This document shows positions 1 to 10,869 of a stretch of 64,000 bases of DNA, piece by piece. Made by a program: the position numbers and the translations under genes. The stretch spans positions 744,001 to 808,000 of the forward strand of contig JACGCM010000452.1 in the NCBI GenBank assembly GCA_014058105.1, given 5' to 3'. The notes under the pieces are model-generated. The model had not been told where the DNA came from and ran no database searches. It saw only the letters and a list, made by a program, of their open reading frames with translations. Numbering within the stretch: the stretch's first letter is position 1; the number at the start of each line of letters is the position of its first letter. This DNA comes from Kingdonia uniflora. Lineage: Eukaryota; Streptophyta; Magnoliopsida; Ranunculales; Circaeasteraceae.

Positions 1-376
1 TCGACATCCAGCACATCCCTTAACTCAAAAGTTTCAACCCTTCGACTTAATACAATCGTAAGTTTGACCAGTCAAAAACCTCAGGCCTACAGATAAATTT
101 TTCAGCCTCGCCACAGTTTACTTTTCCCTTCGACAAATCTATTTTTATCTTCGAAGAACACAAACTACACATTTTGACAACTGTATCACCCATTCCATAT
201 TAGACTGTATTACTATTACCCACAGTTCGACAACACGAGTTATTCAAAGAAACCATTTTCATTCAAAAAGCAGCTAACATTACAACCCTCGTACAAAAAA
301 AACAACACAAACCAACAAACAAGAGACAACAAAATAAAGAAAAAAAATCAATAGCACCATGATATCCCAGAGGACC
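1..376. other. Non-coding 3' internal region of element A
   Basis: No open frame of interest. The stretch is AT-rich with scattered TTCGAC/TTCGAA motifs (about 85-160) resembling the degenerate 23-bp repeats at 19015-19170 in element B. It is probably the same spacer downstream of the antisense ORFs. Confidence 0.45.
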
Positions 377-694
377 CTACCTATTAGCGGGCAGCTCCTC
401 TTCGACAATGGTCGCTGCATCTGCATCCTCTTGGTCAATAATATCCTCTACGAAGCCCTCGAGGAGAGACATCCGATAACTAGGGAATGGCACCATCATC
501 TGTAGTATCCCCCACCAGTATGCGAATGGCATCTCAAGAATTGGAGTTCCGGGTTCCACCTCAAAAAGATTTGACATTTCTGCATCAATTTCCTCTTTCA
601 GGCTAAACCGTCATCGCAACCCTAGCAAGGCCACCTGTATACGCCTCACTCTCACAGCAGCCAGGTCCTCTTGAACGGGAATATCTGCCGCCAT
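377..694 (-). pseudogene. Small antisense ORF 2 of element A (one internal stop)
   Basis: The frame starts at the ATG at 692-694 and runs to a stop near 377, with one in-frame TGA at 611-613, so about 105 codons with a single break. The product is unknown. It aligns with the second small antisense ORF of element B (19345-19740): both have an F-E-x-x-P block, then a W-W-G-I-[LF]-Q-M-M block, then a tail ending in acidic residues. The same domain, in weaker form, is present in small antisense ORF 1. Its conserved place next to the 3' LTR in several elements suggests it was once a real gene of these retrotransposons. No catalytic motif is visible. Confidence 0.6.
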
Positions 695-1204
695 TTCAAT
701 CCGAGCAGCGAAGAAGAATAACAAGCAAAACATGCAGAACGGTGAGAAGTAATCCCTACAACAGTTCCTTTTATACTTGTAAACCCACCACAACTTTCCC
801 TCTTCCATAACTGAATTAATGGCAACCATTCATTTCCAACCACGAAAAGTCAACATGCAACCTCTCCAACTTCTTAGACGTAACTGATTCATTGGCGCAT
901 GCATTCAAACCTCATTCCCGAGGACCTCTATTCAAGTACATCACCTACATCGAGCATTCGGCCATTATAACCATCAATTATTACAAGCAACATATCATCA
1001 TTACCTTCGAGCACATCACTATACCTCGCGCGTATAAAAGTATTCGCTTACATTCGCCTACATTATCAATCAGACATAGCAATATAAATACAGAGAAAAT
1101 ACTTTGTCCATTCCAAATAGAAAACCCAACAGACAAATTACATTTTTACCATCACCCCAACATAGCAAAATAGAAGCCTACAGAAATGCAAAACATTCCC
1201 ACCA
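695..1204. other. Spacer between the two small antisense ORFs of element A
   Basis: Low-complexity AT-rich DNA. The plus-strand ORFs in it have no recognisable similarity. A TATA-like GCGTATAAAAG lies at about 1028-1038 on the plus strand, but nothing convincing follows it. On the minus strand the spacer is the expected position of the promoter or leader of small ORF 2. Confidence 0.4.
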
Positions 1205-1543
1205 TCAACCCAAATCCCTACTACCAGAAGGACCAGCCCCGTTCGCCGCATTTTGCTCCTCGATGATCTCCTCGGCACAAACAAGACTTTCGGCCAGCGC
1301 CATCAGAAAGAGATAACGTCGTTCAGCAGTCGTAAATTGAAACCTCAATTGTTCCCTCAGATAAGAATATGGGTTACCATTGAAGAACTCCTCAGGCCCT
1401 ACGTCCACATGGTCCGACATGTCCCAGGTCAGGTCATGTTGCCCAAAAAACTTTATACGCAGTTCTGCCATTTTTTGCCCCACTCGACAGTCCTGAGTAA
1501 ACCCTATCCTCCTCTGGTAACGCGTGCTCGGCGTTGTATCCAT
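1205..1543 (-). CDS. Small antisense ORF 1 of element A (112 aa, intact)
   Basis: An intact ORF from the ATG at 1541-1543, the start conserved in the other copies, to a stop at 1205. Upstream codons read through from a TTG, but the conserved block begins at this ATG. The product begins M-D-T-T-P-S-T-R-Y-Q, matching the starts at 20684 (element B), 22078 and 32033 (C copies). It continues with a K-F-F-G-Q-H-D-L block, a Y-S-Y-L aromatic block, and a helical tail rich in Leu, Ala and Glu that ends AEEIIEEQ. It is transcribed opposite to the retrotransposon. Function is unknown: it resembles no gag or pol domain, and it has no signal peptide or membrane segment. Confidence 0.65.
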   Translation of the reverse strand: MDTTPSTRYQRRIGFTQDCRVGQKMAELRIKFFGQHDLTWDMSDHVDVGPEEFFNGNPYSYLREQLRFQFTTAERRYLFLMALAESLVCAEEIIEEQNAANGAGPSGSRDLG

Positions 1544-1787
1544 CCAAATGTTGAGATTATTAAGAACAGGGTTGAAGACTATTGCAGATCGAAGAAGATA
1601 TAGTGTACCTCCAAAATAACCCAAACTTATAGGCTTCAATGCATTTATTACCCTATAACCAACTGCATCCCTTGAAAACCCCCTTTTTTACTATTTTCCT
1701 GAAAAACAAGACAGTCTGACCCCCCAGATTCCAAGACCGAACAGTTTTCTCAGCGAACACCTCTCCACCTGGCTTTGAGACCTTCGC

Positions 1788-1801
1788 TGAGAGGTGGCGA
1801 A
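1788..1801 (+). other. Polypurine tract of element A
   Basis: GAGAGGTGGCGAA immediately precedes the LTR start. It matches in position the purine tracts before the LTRs of B (20926-20938) and C (32260-32274). This is the expected primer site for plus-strand DNA synthesis, and is decayed here. Confidence 0.55.
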
Positions 1802-1929
1802 CGTAGTAGCCTACTCATAGCCTTCGACAGACAGCCGAAGACTACTTCATAGCCTACTCGAATATATCAAAGCCCACTCAATCCCTATAACAGGCTCCTC
1901 AGAGATCCCCCAAAGACAAACCTTCGACA

Positions 1930-2340
1930 CCAGATAAAACTTTGAGAACGGATCAGTACATTGCAGCAGACATCCTTCAACCATATTTATATACGGTCAA
2001 AGTATGACAAGACAGACAGACAACTAGCTCACCAGACAGAACTTCGAGAACGGATCAGTACATTACAGTAGACATCCTTTGACCATATCTACATACGGTC
2101 GAAGTATGATAAGACAGACAGACAAGCTGCTCACCAGACAGAACTTTGAGAAAGGATCAGTACATTACAACAGACATCCTTCGACCATATCTACATACGG
2201 TCGAAGTATGGCAAGACAGACAGACAGCCAGCTCACTAGACAGAGCTTCATGAAAGGATTAACATCCTAACAGCAGATATCCTTCGACCTCACTATCACA
2301 CGGTCAAAGAAAGATAAGACAGATAACTACCTCAACAGAT
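1930..2340 (+). repeat. Four tandem 102-bp units in U3 of LTR A
   Basis: The unit start (CATCCTTCRACCATAT) recurs at about 1971, 2073, 2175 and 2277, a period of 102 bp. Each unit holds an 8-bp inverted repeat, CTTCGACC ... GGTCGAAG, spaced by about 12 bp. Only one such unit is present in the LTRs of element B (about 8385-8420). The array looks like an expanded enhancer-type repeat. That role is inference. Confidence 0.85.
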
Positions 2341-2527
2341 GAGATAGCGCATTGATTGGCTCATGCATCTGTAGTGACAAGTCCAACCACTGCGCCGTCT
2401 AGGGCCATCACCAATAAATGCAGCTGTAACAGTACCAACAAGACCGGCGTCCATCACACGCCAGGATTTTCTGACAACGTAATCATGTAAACCGAACCCA
2501 CACCTGGTGACTCAGCTCCCTATGACT

Positions 2528-2537
2528 TTATAAATAG
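2528..2537 (+). promoter_or_regulatory. LTR A TATA box
   Basis: CTTTATAAATAG lies about 290 bp before the LTR end. The same spaced TATAAATA occurs in LTR B (8636), LTR C (32668) and, on the minus strand, LTR D (36417). Confidence 0.6.
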
Positions 2538-2824
2538 AGGTGAGGAGAAACGAGACGGGGGTTAGAAAAATCTCCTCCAACCTTTGCATCTTTACCTTCG
2601 ACCACCCATTAAATCTGTACTCGAACCCTCTTATTTACTCTTCAGTAATACAATCTATCTTAAAAATCCTCATCAGAGGTCGTAGAGAGTCACATTCGGT
2701 CCTCTACGCAAATATTTGCCTTTAGTTTTATCTTATCTTTGGCCAATTGCTTGCTCCCTTTGATTGAGGATCGAGTCTACTTTGTAAGAACCGACTCCCC
2801 GTCCGAACAGAGTTAAGTCCCTAC

Positions 2825-3052
2825 ACCTGTAACCTACATCTTACTAGATCTGCCATCTAACTCAATATATATCATCAACCATTCAAATCCTCACTAGAGG
2901 TCGTGGAAAAACTAATTCTAGGACTCTACACAAGTGTGTTAGTTCAGTAATATAGTCTATTATTACTTTATATACTTTCTTAAGCCTCTTGTTGAAGATA
3001 AACCCTATGGTGTAAGAGGTAGTTTCCTCTCTCACGAAACTTGGCCCCTACA
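2825..3052 (+). repeat. Tail of the 5' LTR of a C-type element
   Basis: This stretch matches the last 228 bp of the complete C LTR (32745-32971): the GTAACCTACNTCTTACT start, the AGAGGTCGTGGA motif, GTTAGTTCAGTAATATAGTCTATTA, and the end CTTGGCCCCTACA. The first roughly 470 bp of this LTR are missing because element A sits there. Confidence 0.85.
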
Positions 3053-3070
3053 TTTGGCACCGTCTGTGAG
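3053..3070 (+). other. Primer-binding site of the C element
   Basis: TTTGGCACCGTCTGTGAG directly follows the LTR end. Element B has TTTGGCGCCATCTGTG at the same place, so the ancestral form was probably TGGCGCCGTCTGTG. That is the tRNA 3'-CCA complement type usual in plant gypsy elements. I cannot assign the tRNA from sequence alone. Confidence 0.7.
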
Positions 3071-3126
3071 GCACCCACCCTGTCCAATCCCTCTTTTCTC
3101 TTTCTTTCCCCTTATAGCCATACTCA

Positions 3127-4828
3127 ATGGTCCCCATTCTACGCTCAACCTCTTCCATCGTCAAAAACTCCGCCGACGGTATAGCGGCCTAACTCGCCCT
3201 CATCAGCCAACAATTTGCCCAAGCCAAGGAGCGCCATAACAACCAGTTATGTATTAAACGTGAAGACAGAAAACAAGAACATGAGGCTGAATGGCAGCGC
3301 CGCTTAGGCGAGAATGACCAACAACATCGTGCTCGGGATGAACTACACCATACTGTTTATGAACTTCAACAGGTTTAAATCCAAGATGCTTCTCTGCGGC
3401 CTCGGGTACCTTCCCTCTCGTGTGTTTTATTCTACACCCGACTTGGGCCCCATCCCCAAATCAAGGTCCCCCCGAACCATCTTCGCGTCGAGTGTGCCCC
3501 TACCGCCATACCTGCTGGCTCGGTCCATCTTGGTGTCCCCCCTACGGAAGATTCATCCAACTTTACCCTTCAAACTTCTCGACACCCCACACGGCGACCT
3601 ACTCGGGAACGCCTTGGCGAATGCAGCGCCGAATACACCTCCAACCCGCGACCTCATCACCCTCGACCCCAGCGTTCTCCCCCTCATCATGCTTACCTTG
3701 TACAGCAGAAACTCAACCAAAAAATTAACGCTGCCATTAGCTTTAGTGCGATCCCCACCCCGAACTCCTAGACCCATTTAAACAACCCCATTTGCCTGAA
3801 GCTCCTCGCTGTCGAGGTACCACCAAATTTCCATACCCCAAAAATTTGTAAATACTGCAATACTGACCCTCAATCGGACATCCTCGAATTCCAAAATGCC
3901 ATAAACCTATATTCCACAGCCGACCATATCTTGTGTCACATATTTCTGAACCAGTCTTACTAACGGCCCTCTCAAATGGTACCACAGCCTCCCTAATTGC
4001 TCCATCCAAAGTTTTGAATAACTATCAAACCTTTTCATCCCCCAGTTCACCTTTAATAAAGACTGTGAGGTCCAAGTCGATGTTCTCTTCAAGTTTTGCA
4101 AATCACCCAATGAAATGCTATAAACTTTTATCAATCATTTTCTCGATGAATCGCGCAAAGTCAAAAACTTTGACTATACAAATGCCATTCTCACGTACTC
4201 CAATGCTTTACCAGACAACAGTCGCATTAAGGAGTACATCGTACTCCAAAAACCATGAATACTTGAGGAGATGCTATCTAAGATTAACGAGTACATCGAC
4301 CTCGAACGCCTCCATAAATTTAATCGCCAGGGGTAAGCTTTGACCACCAACCACAGTAAACCTCGACCATCGACTACATCCATGGTCGCTCCCATCTCGC
4401 AAGAGAACTACAGCCACAAACGCCCTCACTTCGATGCTCAGTCTTCCGAACCTCGTAAAAAATGGCCATACCTATCCTACAGAAACTTACTGCATCTATC
4501 AGCACTCTTATCACACACATCCAGACCGATCCTATCCAGCGCACTCCCTTCCCCATCGAGGTCAGAAAAGACGAGCCTTATTGCCAAAATCATAAATGCA
4601 ACTGCCACCCCACAAACAAATGCTATGCTCTGCAACGATCGCTGGAAATAATTTTTAAAGCAGGTCGTCTGCATCGATATGTCGCCGATTTCCCCAGCAA
4701 TCTTTACGGGTCGTATCTCAAGCCCCTACCCACTCCAAATATCGACCTAGTCGAGGTACATATTTTACAACTCTACATCATTGAAGTTAATAACATCGAC
4801 AGTGGTCATACTCGAAGCAAGCGCAAAT
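3127..4828 (+). pseudogene. gag pseudogene of the C element
   Basis: The start at ATG 3127 parallels the gag start of element B at 9023. Fragments in shifting frames encode a Gag polyprotein. They include an N-terminal Q-Q-F-x-Q-x-x-E-R-H coiled region (about 3210-3300), the capsid-type region ending F-Q-N-A and L-Y-S-T-A-D-H (about 3880-3930), and the F-I-x-x-F-L-D-E and E-Y-I-V-L-Q-K stretches (about 4130-4250). A zinc-knuckle-like CxxH...C region falls near 4590-4630. At least four frameshifts or stops make it non-functional. Confidence 0.7.
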
Positions 4829-4899
4829 GAGTCGAAGAATGTTGTAAGCTTTTTTATCTGGAGAAATACCCCATCCTTCTACCTAAATCTAGCTAATGC

Positions 4900-7663
4900 C
4901 CTCAACCTGAAGGTATATCCTTCATCGATTATGACACCTCTCACGTCCGTTTCCCCCATTCTGACCCATTGCTTATCATGATCAAGGTCGAACATCTCAT
5001 CTTACACATAATTCTCATTTATACTTGAAGTGCCGCAGACATGCTCTTTCTCCAAACCGTCTGTGTCATGCAAAAAATTGACCCCATCACACCAGCCAAC
5101 GCTGAACTCAAGGGCTTTAACGGTGCTACCAAACTCGTCGTCGGTCACCTTAGCCTCCCTGTTACCACCGGTCCTGTTACCCTCCAAACTGATTTTCTTG
5201 TCATCAACAAGAAAGTTGAATATTTGGGCATTCTAGGGCGTGATTGGCTTCATGCCATGAAAGCCATACCTTCTACCTACCACCTAACACAGCGTTTCAT
5301 TACCCATTATGGCACATGGAACATAAAAGGCTCCCAACGCCTCGCCCTCTCATAGAAGCACCCTGAGATCAACCTTACCAGGAAGCTTGTTAAACCATAG
5401 CAATCAATGCATCTTTCTCTCCCCATCTGTAACTCGGCCCCTGTTGAACCTACTATTTACATAGAACTTGACGGACCTGGTCGAGGCACATTCATTGGCA
5501 GTTTCTTGGATGAGGCCGAACGCTACGAACTCACATTGGTCCATTGAGCTAATAAAGAGATCTTTGCCTGGATCTTCTATGAGATGCCCGGTATTGACCC
5601 CACCCAGACCTGCCATCGACTTGACCTCATCCCTCAATCTACAACCGTGAAGCAAAAGAAGTACACTTTGGCACCGAGGATTCGAGAAGCAGTGAACCTC
5701 GAGGTTGAAAAACTCTTTGCCACTGGTTTTATCAGAGAAGTCAAATACACTTACTAGATCTGAAACATTATTACTATTCCCAAGAAGAAGAGAAAGATCC
5801 AAATTTGCGTTGACTTCACAGATCTTAATAAACACACACCGAAGGACAGTTTCCCTCTTCCAATCATTTCAGTGCTTTTGGATGCCACAACCGGTCATGA
5901 ACGCCTATCTATGATGGACGCGGCTTCGGGTTACAACCAGGTACCCCTCCTCCCTGAAAATCAACTTAAAACATTGTTTATCACAGAACAAGGACTTTAC
6001 TATTTTAACGTGATGCCCTTCGACCTAATAAATGTGGGTGCCACTTACCAACACCTTGTTACCACCATGATCAAACCTCTTCTTGGCAAGTCGGTCAAAG
6101 TTTATATCGACGACACGCTATGTAAGAGCCTCCAGAAACATACCCATATACTAGATTTGACTGGTATCTTTTCGAAATTTCGAACATACAATATGAAACT
6201 TAACCCCAGCAAGTGCCAATTCGACATGTCCTCGGGAAAATTCTTGGGTCACCTCATCAGTAAACGAGGTATTGAGATCGACCCAACTCATATTCACACC
6301 CTTATCGATATACCTTCCCCTCGAACAAAGAATGATGTCTAAAAGGTTACAGGCGAAATAGCCTCCCTGAATAGTTTTATCTCAAAATCCTCTGACCGTT
6401 GTTATTGACTCTTCACCCTCTTACGCGACTAAGGCGTCCATAAGGCCAAAAAGAATAACCCAAAAGTTAATTGGACACCTGAATGTAAACAGGCCTTCCT
6501 CGAACTCAAAACCTACCTTGGTCGACCACCTATCATAAGTAACCCCATCGAAGGCGAAATGTTCTTCTTATATCTTGCAGTTACCGATACTTCTATTAGC
6601 TCGGTCCTTATTCGACTCGAAACCAATATCAGGAAATTTGTATACATCATCAGCAAAACTCTAACATCTGCCAAAACACGATATACCTAACTCAAATGAT
6701 TGGTCCTTACACTTATCGACATTGCTTGAAAGCTTAAACCCTACTTCCAAGCTCACCCTATACGTGTTATCACCAGCTACCCTCTTCGAGAAATCCTCAA
6801 CAAGAAAGATAAATCAAAGTGGGTACAGCAATGGTCTGCCTATCTCGGTGAACACGACATCACTTTTGAAAAATTGATATCTCAAAAGGGCCAGGCAGTC
6901 GTTGATTTCCTTGCCGACTTCCAGGTTGAAGACAACGACTGGGAAGAACATGAAGATGACTTACCCGAAGACCAGCCCGAACAAAACGACCCTTGGAGCC
7001 CTAATACGAGCTGGCGTCTCTTTACCGATGGATCTGCCAGACCTAGCAGTTCTAGGATAGGTATTATCCTTGTTACTCCTTCCAATGACTAAATCAAAAA
7101 GGCTATCAAGTTAAATTTCAAATGTTCGAACAATGGGGCCGAATACAAAGCTTTGATTCATGGTTTTGATCTCTCTCTCGAACTTAGTATTCCTAAACTC
7201 ACAGTATTCACTGACTCCCAGGTTGTTCAGCGATAATACACCAGAAAAAACCAGGCCAATGATCGAATGGCTAAGTATGTCGCACTCGTCTGCCAGTACA
7301 TGGCTCATTTTCCTAAAAAAAATTTCATTACACATTACCCTCGAGGCAAAAATAGACATACCGATGCCTTCGCCTATATAGCAGCCATGTTAAGCCAGTC
7401 CAAATCTCAAACACTCCATATCAAAGTACTCGAAATCCCAGGTATCGACAAGATGGAAGTCAATGCCATCAATACTGGGGATGAGAGTCTCAATCCCGAC
7501 GACTGGTGCATACCCTTCCTCGTATATTTCAATAGTTCTACCCTCCCGGAGGATCCTAAAGCCAAATGTTCGTTATTGGAAAACTGTCGACGATACACCA
7601 TTCTCAAAGGCGGTTAACACCACAATTTCCTAAATGGCATACACGTCTGTTGCTTCTCCCAAA
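4900..7663 (+). pseudogene. pol pseudogene of the C element: protease, RT, gypsy RNase H, archaeal-type RNase H
   Basis: Protease lies at about 4980-5355. Its active-site D-T-G-S is disrupted (a stop where Gly is expected near 5020), and the G-R-D-W-L-H-A-M end is at about 5240. RT lies at 5640-6345, with M-M-D-A-A-S-G-Y-N at 5910 and the catalytic Y-I-D-D at about 6103-6115. A conserved Trp is now TAG at 5755-5757. The gypsy RNase H occupies about 6380-6870. The second, archaeal-type RNase H occupies 7005-7370, with F-T-D-G-S-A and the later A-E-Y-K-A and T-D-S-Q motifs. The sequence then stops in the linker before integrase. Several stops and frameshifts are present. Confidence 0.75.
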
Positions 7664-8205
7664 TGTAGGGGCCAAATTTTGTGGGAGGGGAAACTAGCTC
7701 TTACACCATAGGGTTTATCTTCGACTAGGGGCTTAAGCAAGTATATAAGGCAATAATAGACTATATTACTGAGCTAACACACTTGCGCGGAGTCCTAGAA
7801 TTGGTTTCTCCATGACCTCTAGTAAGGATTTGAATGATTGATGATATATATTGAGTTAGATGACAGATTGAGTAAGAAGTAGGTTACAGGGTGTTCGAAG
7901 GTAATCTTGCTGGGGTTTTAGAGAGAGTTTTTCTAATCCCTTCAAAGTGTCACCTCCATCCTATTTATAGGAGATAAAAAAGGGGTGAGTCACCATTAGA
8001 GGTCAGATTACATGTATATCCTTTGGGATAGCTGTTCTATACGTTGTGTCAGTCCTGACATAGTTGTATGGTAGCTCGTTTCACTGTTCTGTCTGGTGAG
8101 TGGGCTGTTAGGTGTGTCTGCCTTCGAGCATCTATTACTATGATCAAAGTTATCTCCAGGGCTGAGTTTTGGTGTTGTTTGTCTGTCTTTGGCTTTGACC
8201 ATGTA
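7664..8205 (-). repeat. Inverted C-type LTR, first segment (split by element B)
   Basis: This is the reverse complement of about 32430-32971: TGTAGGGGCC start, AGTATATAAGGCAATAATAG, and the inverted TATA region at about 7962-7972. It continues at 21679-21830 after element B. The two segments total about 694 bp, against 697 bp for the intact copy. The LTR starts exactly at its terminus next to the broken pol of the C element, as expected for a transposition-type junction. Confidence 0.85.
8201..8205 (+). repeat. Target-site duplication of element B, left copy
   Basis: ATGTA at 8201-8205 is repeated at 21674-21678. The joined flanks reproduce the uninterrupted C LTR seen at about 32425-32430. 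Five bp is the normal duplication size for Ty3/gypsy integrase. Confidence 0.9.
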
Positions 8206-8937
8206 TGTAGTAGCCAACTCGCAGCCTTCTACCCCAGACAGATACTCGAAGCTACTTCGAAGCCTACTCGAGCGTCTCAAAGTCCAGTCAACCCCAAATA
8301 GGTCTCCCAAAGATTATCCGAAGACGATGCCTCGACTCTGAACAAACTTCGAGGACGGACTCCACATCGCACCAGAAACACTTCGACCATATCCGCATAT
8401 GGTCAAAGTATGACGAGACAGCCAGCCAACTCACTGGACAAGACGGCGCAGTTGTTGGTCCTTGCAGCTATAGTAACAAGCCCAACCACTGCTACAGTAT
8501 CAAAGTACAGAGACAGACCCAACAACTGTTACAGTGACAGTTTCGACATTTCCGGCGCCCATACCCATGCCAGAATATCCGGATAGTACCCTTGTAATAT
8601 GACATAACCTTGGTAACTTAGCCCTTCCTATGTTCTATAAATAAGAGATATGGTGAATCAAGGAAAGGTTACTAAATTTCTCCCCAGCCCCTTTGTAGTT
8701 TACTTTCGATCACCCTGTAAAAACCCAGTACTCTAACCTTCGACTACTCGACATAAAAATAAACACACTTAAAAATCCTCAACAGAGGTCGTGAAGAGTC
8801 ATATTCTAGGCCTCCACGCAAGTATATTGTCCATAGATTATTCACGCTCTAGATTATATGCTTGCATTCCTTTGATTGATGATTAAACCCCGTGGTGTAA
8901 GAGCCGACTCCCCCCGTCACGAAGTTAGGCCCCTACA
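8206..8937 (+). repeat. 5' LTR of element B
   Basis: 732 bp from TGTAGTAGCC to GGCCCCTACA-type ends (here GTTAGGCCCCTACA). It contains one copy of the palindromic CTTCGACCATATCC...GGTCAAAG unit, a TATA box at 8636-8643, and the conserved TCAACAGAGGTCGTGAAGAG motif near the 3' end. Confidence 0.92.
8636..8645 (+). promoter_or_regulatory. LTR B TATA box
   Basis: TTCTATAAATAAGAG is about 300 bp upstream of the LTR end, like the TATA boxes of the other LTRs. In a 5' LTR it would drive the genomic transcript. Confidence 0.6.
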
Positions 8938-8956
8938 TTTGGCGCCATCTGTGTTT
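8938..8956 (+). other. Primer-binding site of element B
   Basis: TTTGGCGCCATCTGTGTTT follows the LTR directly. TGGCGCC is the CCA-tail complement expected for a tRNA primer. Confidence 0.75.
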
Positions 8957-9022
8957 CCCACCCTACTAATCTCCCTTTCTTTTTGCCCTTCCCTTGTTTT
9001 TAACTTCCATATATTCTTTTTA

Positions 9023-10544
9023 ATGGCACCCACCCTCCATTCCAGTTCAACCCACACTGGCAACTCTGTTGATGGAGTGGCTACCCAAGTAGCCTTACTT
9101 TCTTAACAATTCACTCAAGTCGAGGAGCGCCACCACGCACAACTTCACCAGGAGCGTGAAAAGCACCGGATAGAGTTTGAAGCTGAATGGAATCATCGCC
9201 TGGACGACGCAAACAGACAGAAGCAGGGCGATTGACGAGTTATGTAACATAGTCCAAGAGTTGTAGAGACTGCAGCCTCTGAAAGCTGCTCAACCATCCC
9301 AAGCACCAGACCCGTCGCGCGTATCTGCCCGCGCTCGTCTGGGACCCCTACCAAATCTCGAGATACCCCAGTCCATATCGGTATCGCAGGTGTTCCCCGT
9401 ACTATTCCCTCAACTGGCTTTATCCATCTTGGCATTCACCCCACAAAAGATTCATCTGACACCACCCTCTGCTCCTCCAGACACCCCAAGCGTCGTCCTG
9501 CTCGAGAATGGTTCGGGGAACACAGTGCCGAATATATACCACATACACGACCTTACCATCCTCGAATCCCTTGATCCCCCCCCCCATCCTACCTATGTTC
9601 CACAGCAGGACTTCGACCATAAAATCCAACCAGTCATTCGCGTCAGCGAAAGCCTAGTCCTAAACTCATGGAGTCGACTGAATAATCCCTTGTATCCCAA
9701 ACTTTTCGCTATCGAGATACCCCCTAATTTTCGTGCTCCTAAACTCAGCAAATACCGCAACACAGACCCTCAATCGCACATACTCGAATTCCAAAATTCA
9801 TTAAGCCTCTACTCTACTGCCGACCACCTGATGTGTCATCTTTTCCCAACAAGTCTCACAGATAATCCCCTTCATTGGTACGATAACCTCCCCAATAGCT
9901 CTATTTGAAGCTTTGAGCAACTATCCCATTTATTCATCGCCCAGTTTTCCTTTAACAAGGACAGAGAGGTTCGAATTGATGCTCTCTTCAACTTTAGAAA
10001 ATCCAGCAATGAAACCCTTGAAGCCTTCATCAAGAGGTTCCTCGATGAGACCCAAAAAATTAAGAACCTTGACTGCGGGAATGCTATACTTGCATACTCG
10101 AATGCCTTGCCTGATCACAGTCGTGTCAAAGAGTACCTGGTCCTCCATAAACCTCAAACCCTCGAGGAGATGCTCTCAAAAGTCAACGGCTATATCGACT
10201 TTGAGCGCCTCCGCGAGTCACATAAACAGGGCCAACCTTCGACCCCTGCTATCAATAAGCCTCGACAAGGCCCACCTTCTACCCCTATACCTCTGATCGC
10301 TCATATCTCACAGGAGATAGAGGGCCATAAATTCCTTCACAACGATAATAATGCCGAAACTCGTAAAAAGAGACCGAAGCCGGTCCTACCCACACTAGCT
10401 GCCCCTCTCAGCACCCTTCTACAGGCAACCCCATCTGGCATATCCCTTTCCCTATCAAACTCAAACCAAGCAAACCTTACTGCACCAATCACAAATGTAA
10501 TAGTTACCAAACTAACAAATTTTTGCCCTCCAGTACTCTCTTAA
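9023..10544 (+). pseudogene. gag pseudogene of element B
   Basis: It starts with M-A-P-T-L-H at 9023. The N-terminal region contains an early stop (about 9105) and the H-H-A-Q-L-H-Q-E-R-E coil. The capsid region (retrotransposon Gag family) reads from about 9700 to 10230, with F-R-A-P-K-L-S-K-Y, N-P-L-H-W-Y-D, F-I-K-R-F-L-D-E-T and L-H-K-P-Q-T-L-E-E-M. There is a stop at about 9908 and one frame change around it. The zinc-knuckle region near 10480-10530 is degraded. The same order is seen in the C and D elements. Confidence 0.75.
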
Positions 10545-10869
10545 AATTATCCTCGAAGCAGGTCGTCTACACCAGTATGTTGCTGACCTTCCTAGCTACC
10601 TTGACGGGTCGTACCTCAAACCTCAATCCACCCCTACTGTCAACCCGGCCGAGGTACACATCAACAGAATAAACTTTATCAAAGTCAACAACATCTAAAG
10701 TGGCCGCTTCAAGAGCAGACGCAAGCGTGTCACAGAATGTTCCAAACTCACCTACCAGGAGAAGCTGCCCACTCTCCTACCAGGATCAAGCCTCTCCCCT
10801 TAACAAGAAGGCATCTCTTTCATCGAATGTGACACACCCCATGTCCTCTTTCCCCATTCCGATCCATTA
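10545..10869 (+). other. Degenerate gag-protease junction of element B
   Basis: No open frame longer than a few tens of codons. In shifting frames the segment matches the gag C-terminal linker of the C element (4640-4990), with the shared GAAGCAGGTCGTCTACA-like and TCTCAAGCC/CTCAAACC stretches. Confidence 0.55.

Larger units (their letters stand above)
1..2824 (+). mobile_element. Element A: 3' part of a Tat-lineage Ty3/gypsy retrotransposon, truncated by the window edge
   Basis: This is the 3' internal region of an LTR retrotransposon whose 5' LTR, gag and pol lie outside the window. Seen: two short ORFs on the minus strand matching those just inside the 3' LTR of element B, a purine-rich tract at 1788-1801, and an LTR from 1802 that ends with TCCCTACA at 2824. 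Directly after 2824 the sequence becomes the tail of a different LTR (type C), so A was inserted into the 5' LTR of a C element. The first bases of that tail (CCTGT) would be the right copy of the target duplication. The left copy is out of view. Confidence 0.8.
1802..2824 (+). repeat. 3' LTR of element A
   Basis: The LTR begins CGTAGTAGCCTACTC, a mutated TGTAGTAGCC as in the B and C LTRs, and ends TCCCTACA. It is about 1.02 kb against 0.73 kb in B, mainly because of four 102-bp repeats in U3. A TATA box (TATAAATAG, about 2529-2537) lies in the same position as in the other LTRs. It also has the conserved [AT]CAGAGGTCGT motif found near the end of the B and C LTRs. Confidence 0.85.
2825..7663 (+). 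mobile_element. C-type Tat retrotransposon, 5' half: LTR tail, PBS, gag, PR, RT, two RNase H domains
   Basis: A Ty3/gypsy element in direct orientation, readable to the spacer after the second RNase H at 7663. There it abuts the terminus of an inverted C LTR (TGTAGGGGCC at 7664). Its integrase is absent at this point. A 3' half of the same type resumes in direct orientation at 27642. Two RNase H modules, the second with W-R-L-F-T-D-G-S, mark the Tat lineage, which gained an archaeal-type RNase H. Confidence 0.8.

Noticed and set aside
892..1316. Plus-strand ORFs of 70-93 aa in element A
   Set aside because: They lie opposite or between the conserved small antisense ORFs, have His/Ile/Thr-rich low-complexity composition and match nothing. 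Treated as shadows.
3053..3070. Assigning the primer tRNA (Arg or Asp) from the PBS
   Set aside because: The sites in B and C differ by mutation, and I cannot verify a tRNA match without a tRNA set from the species.
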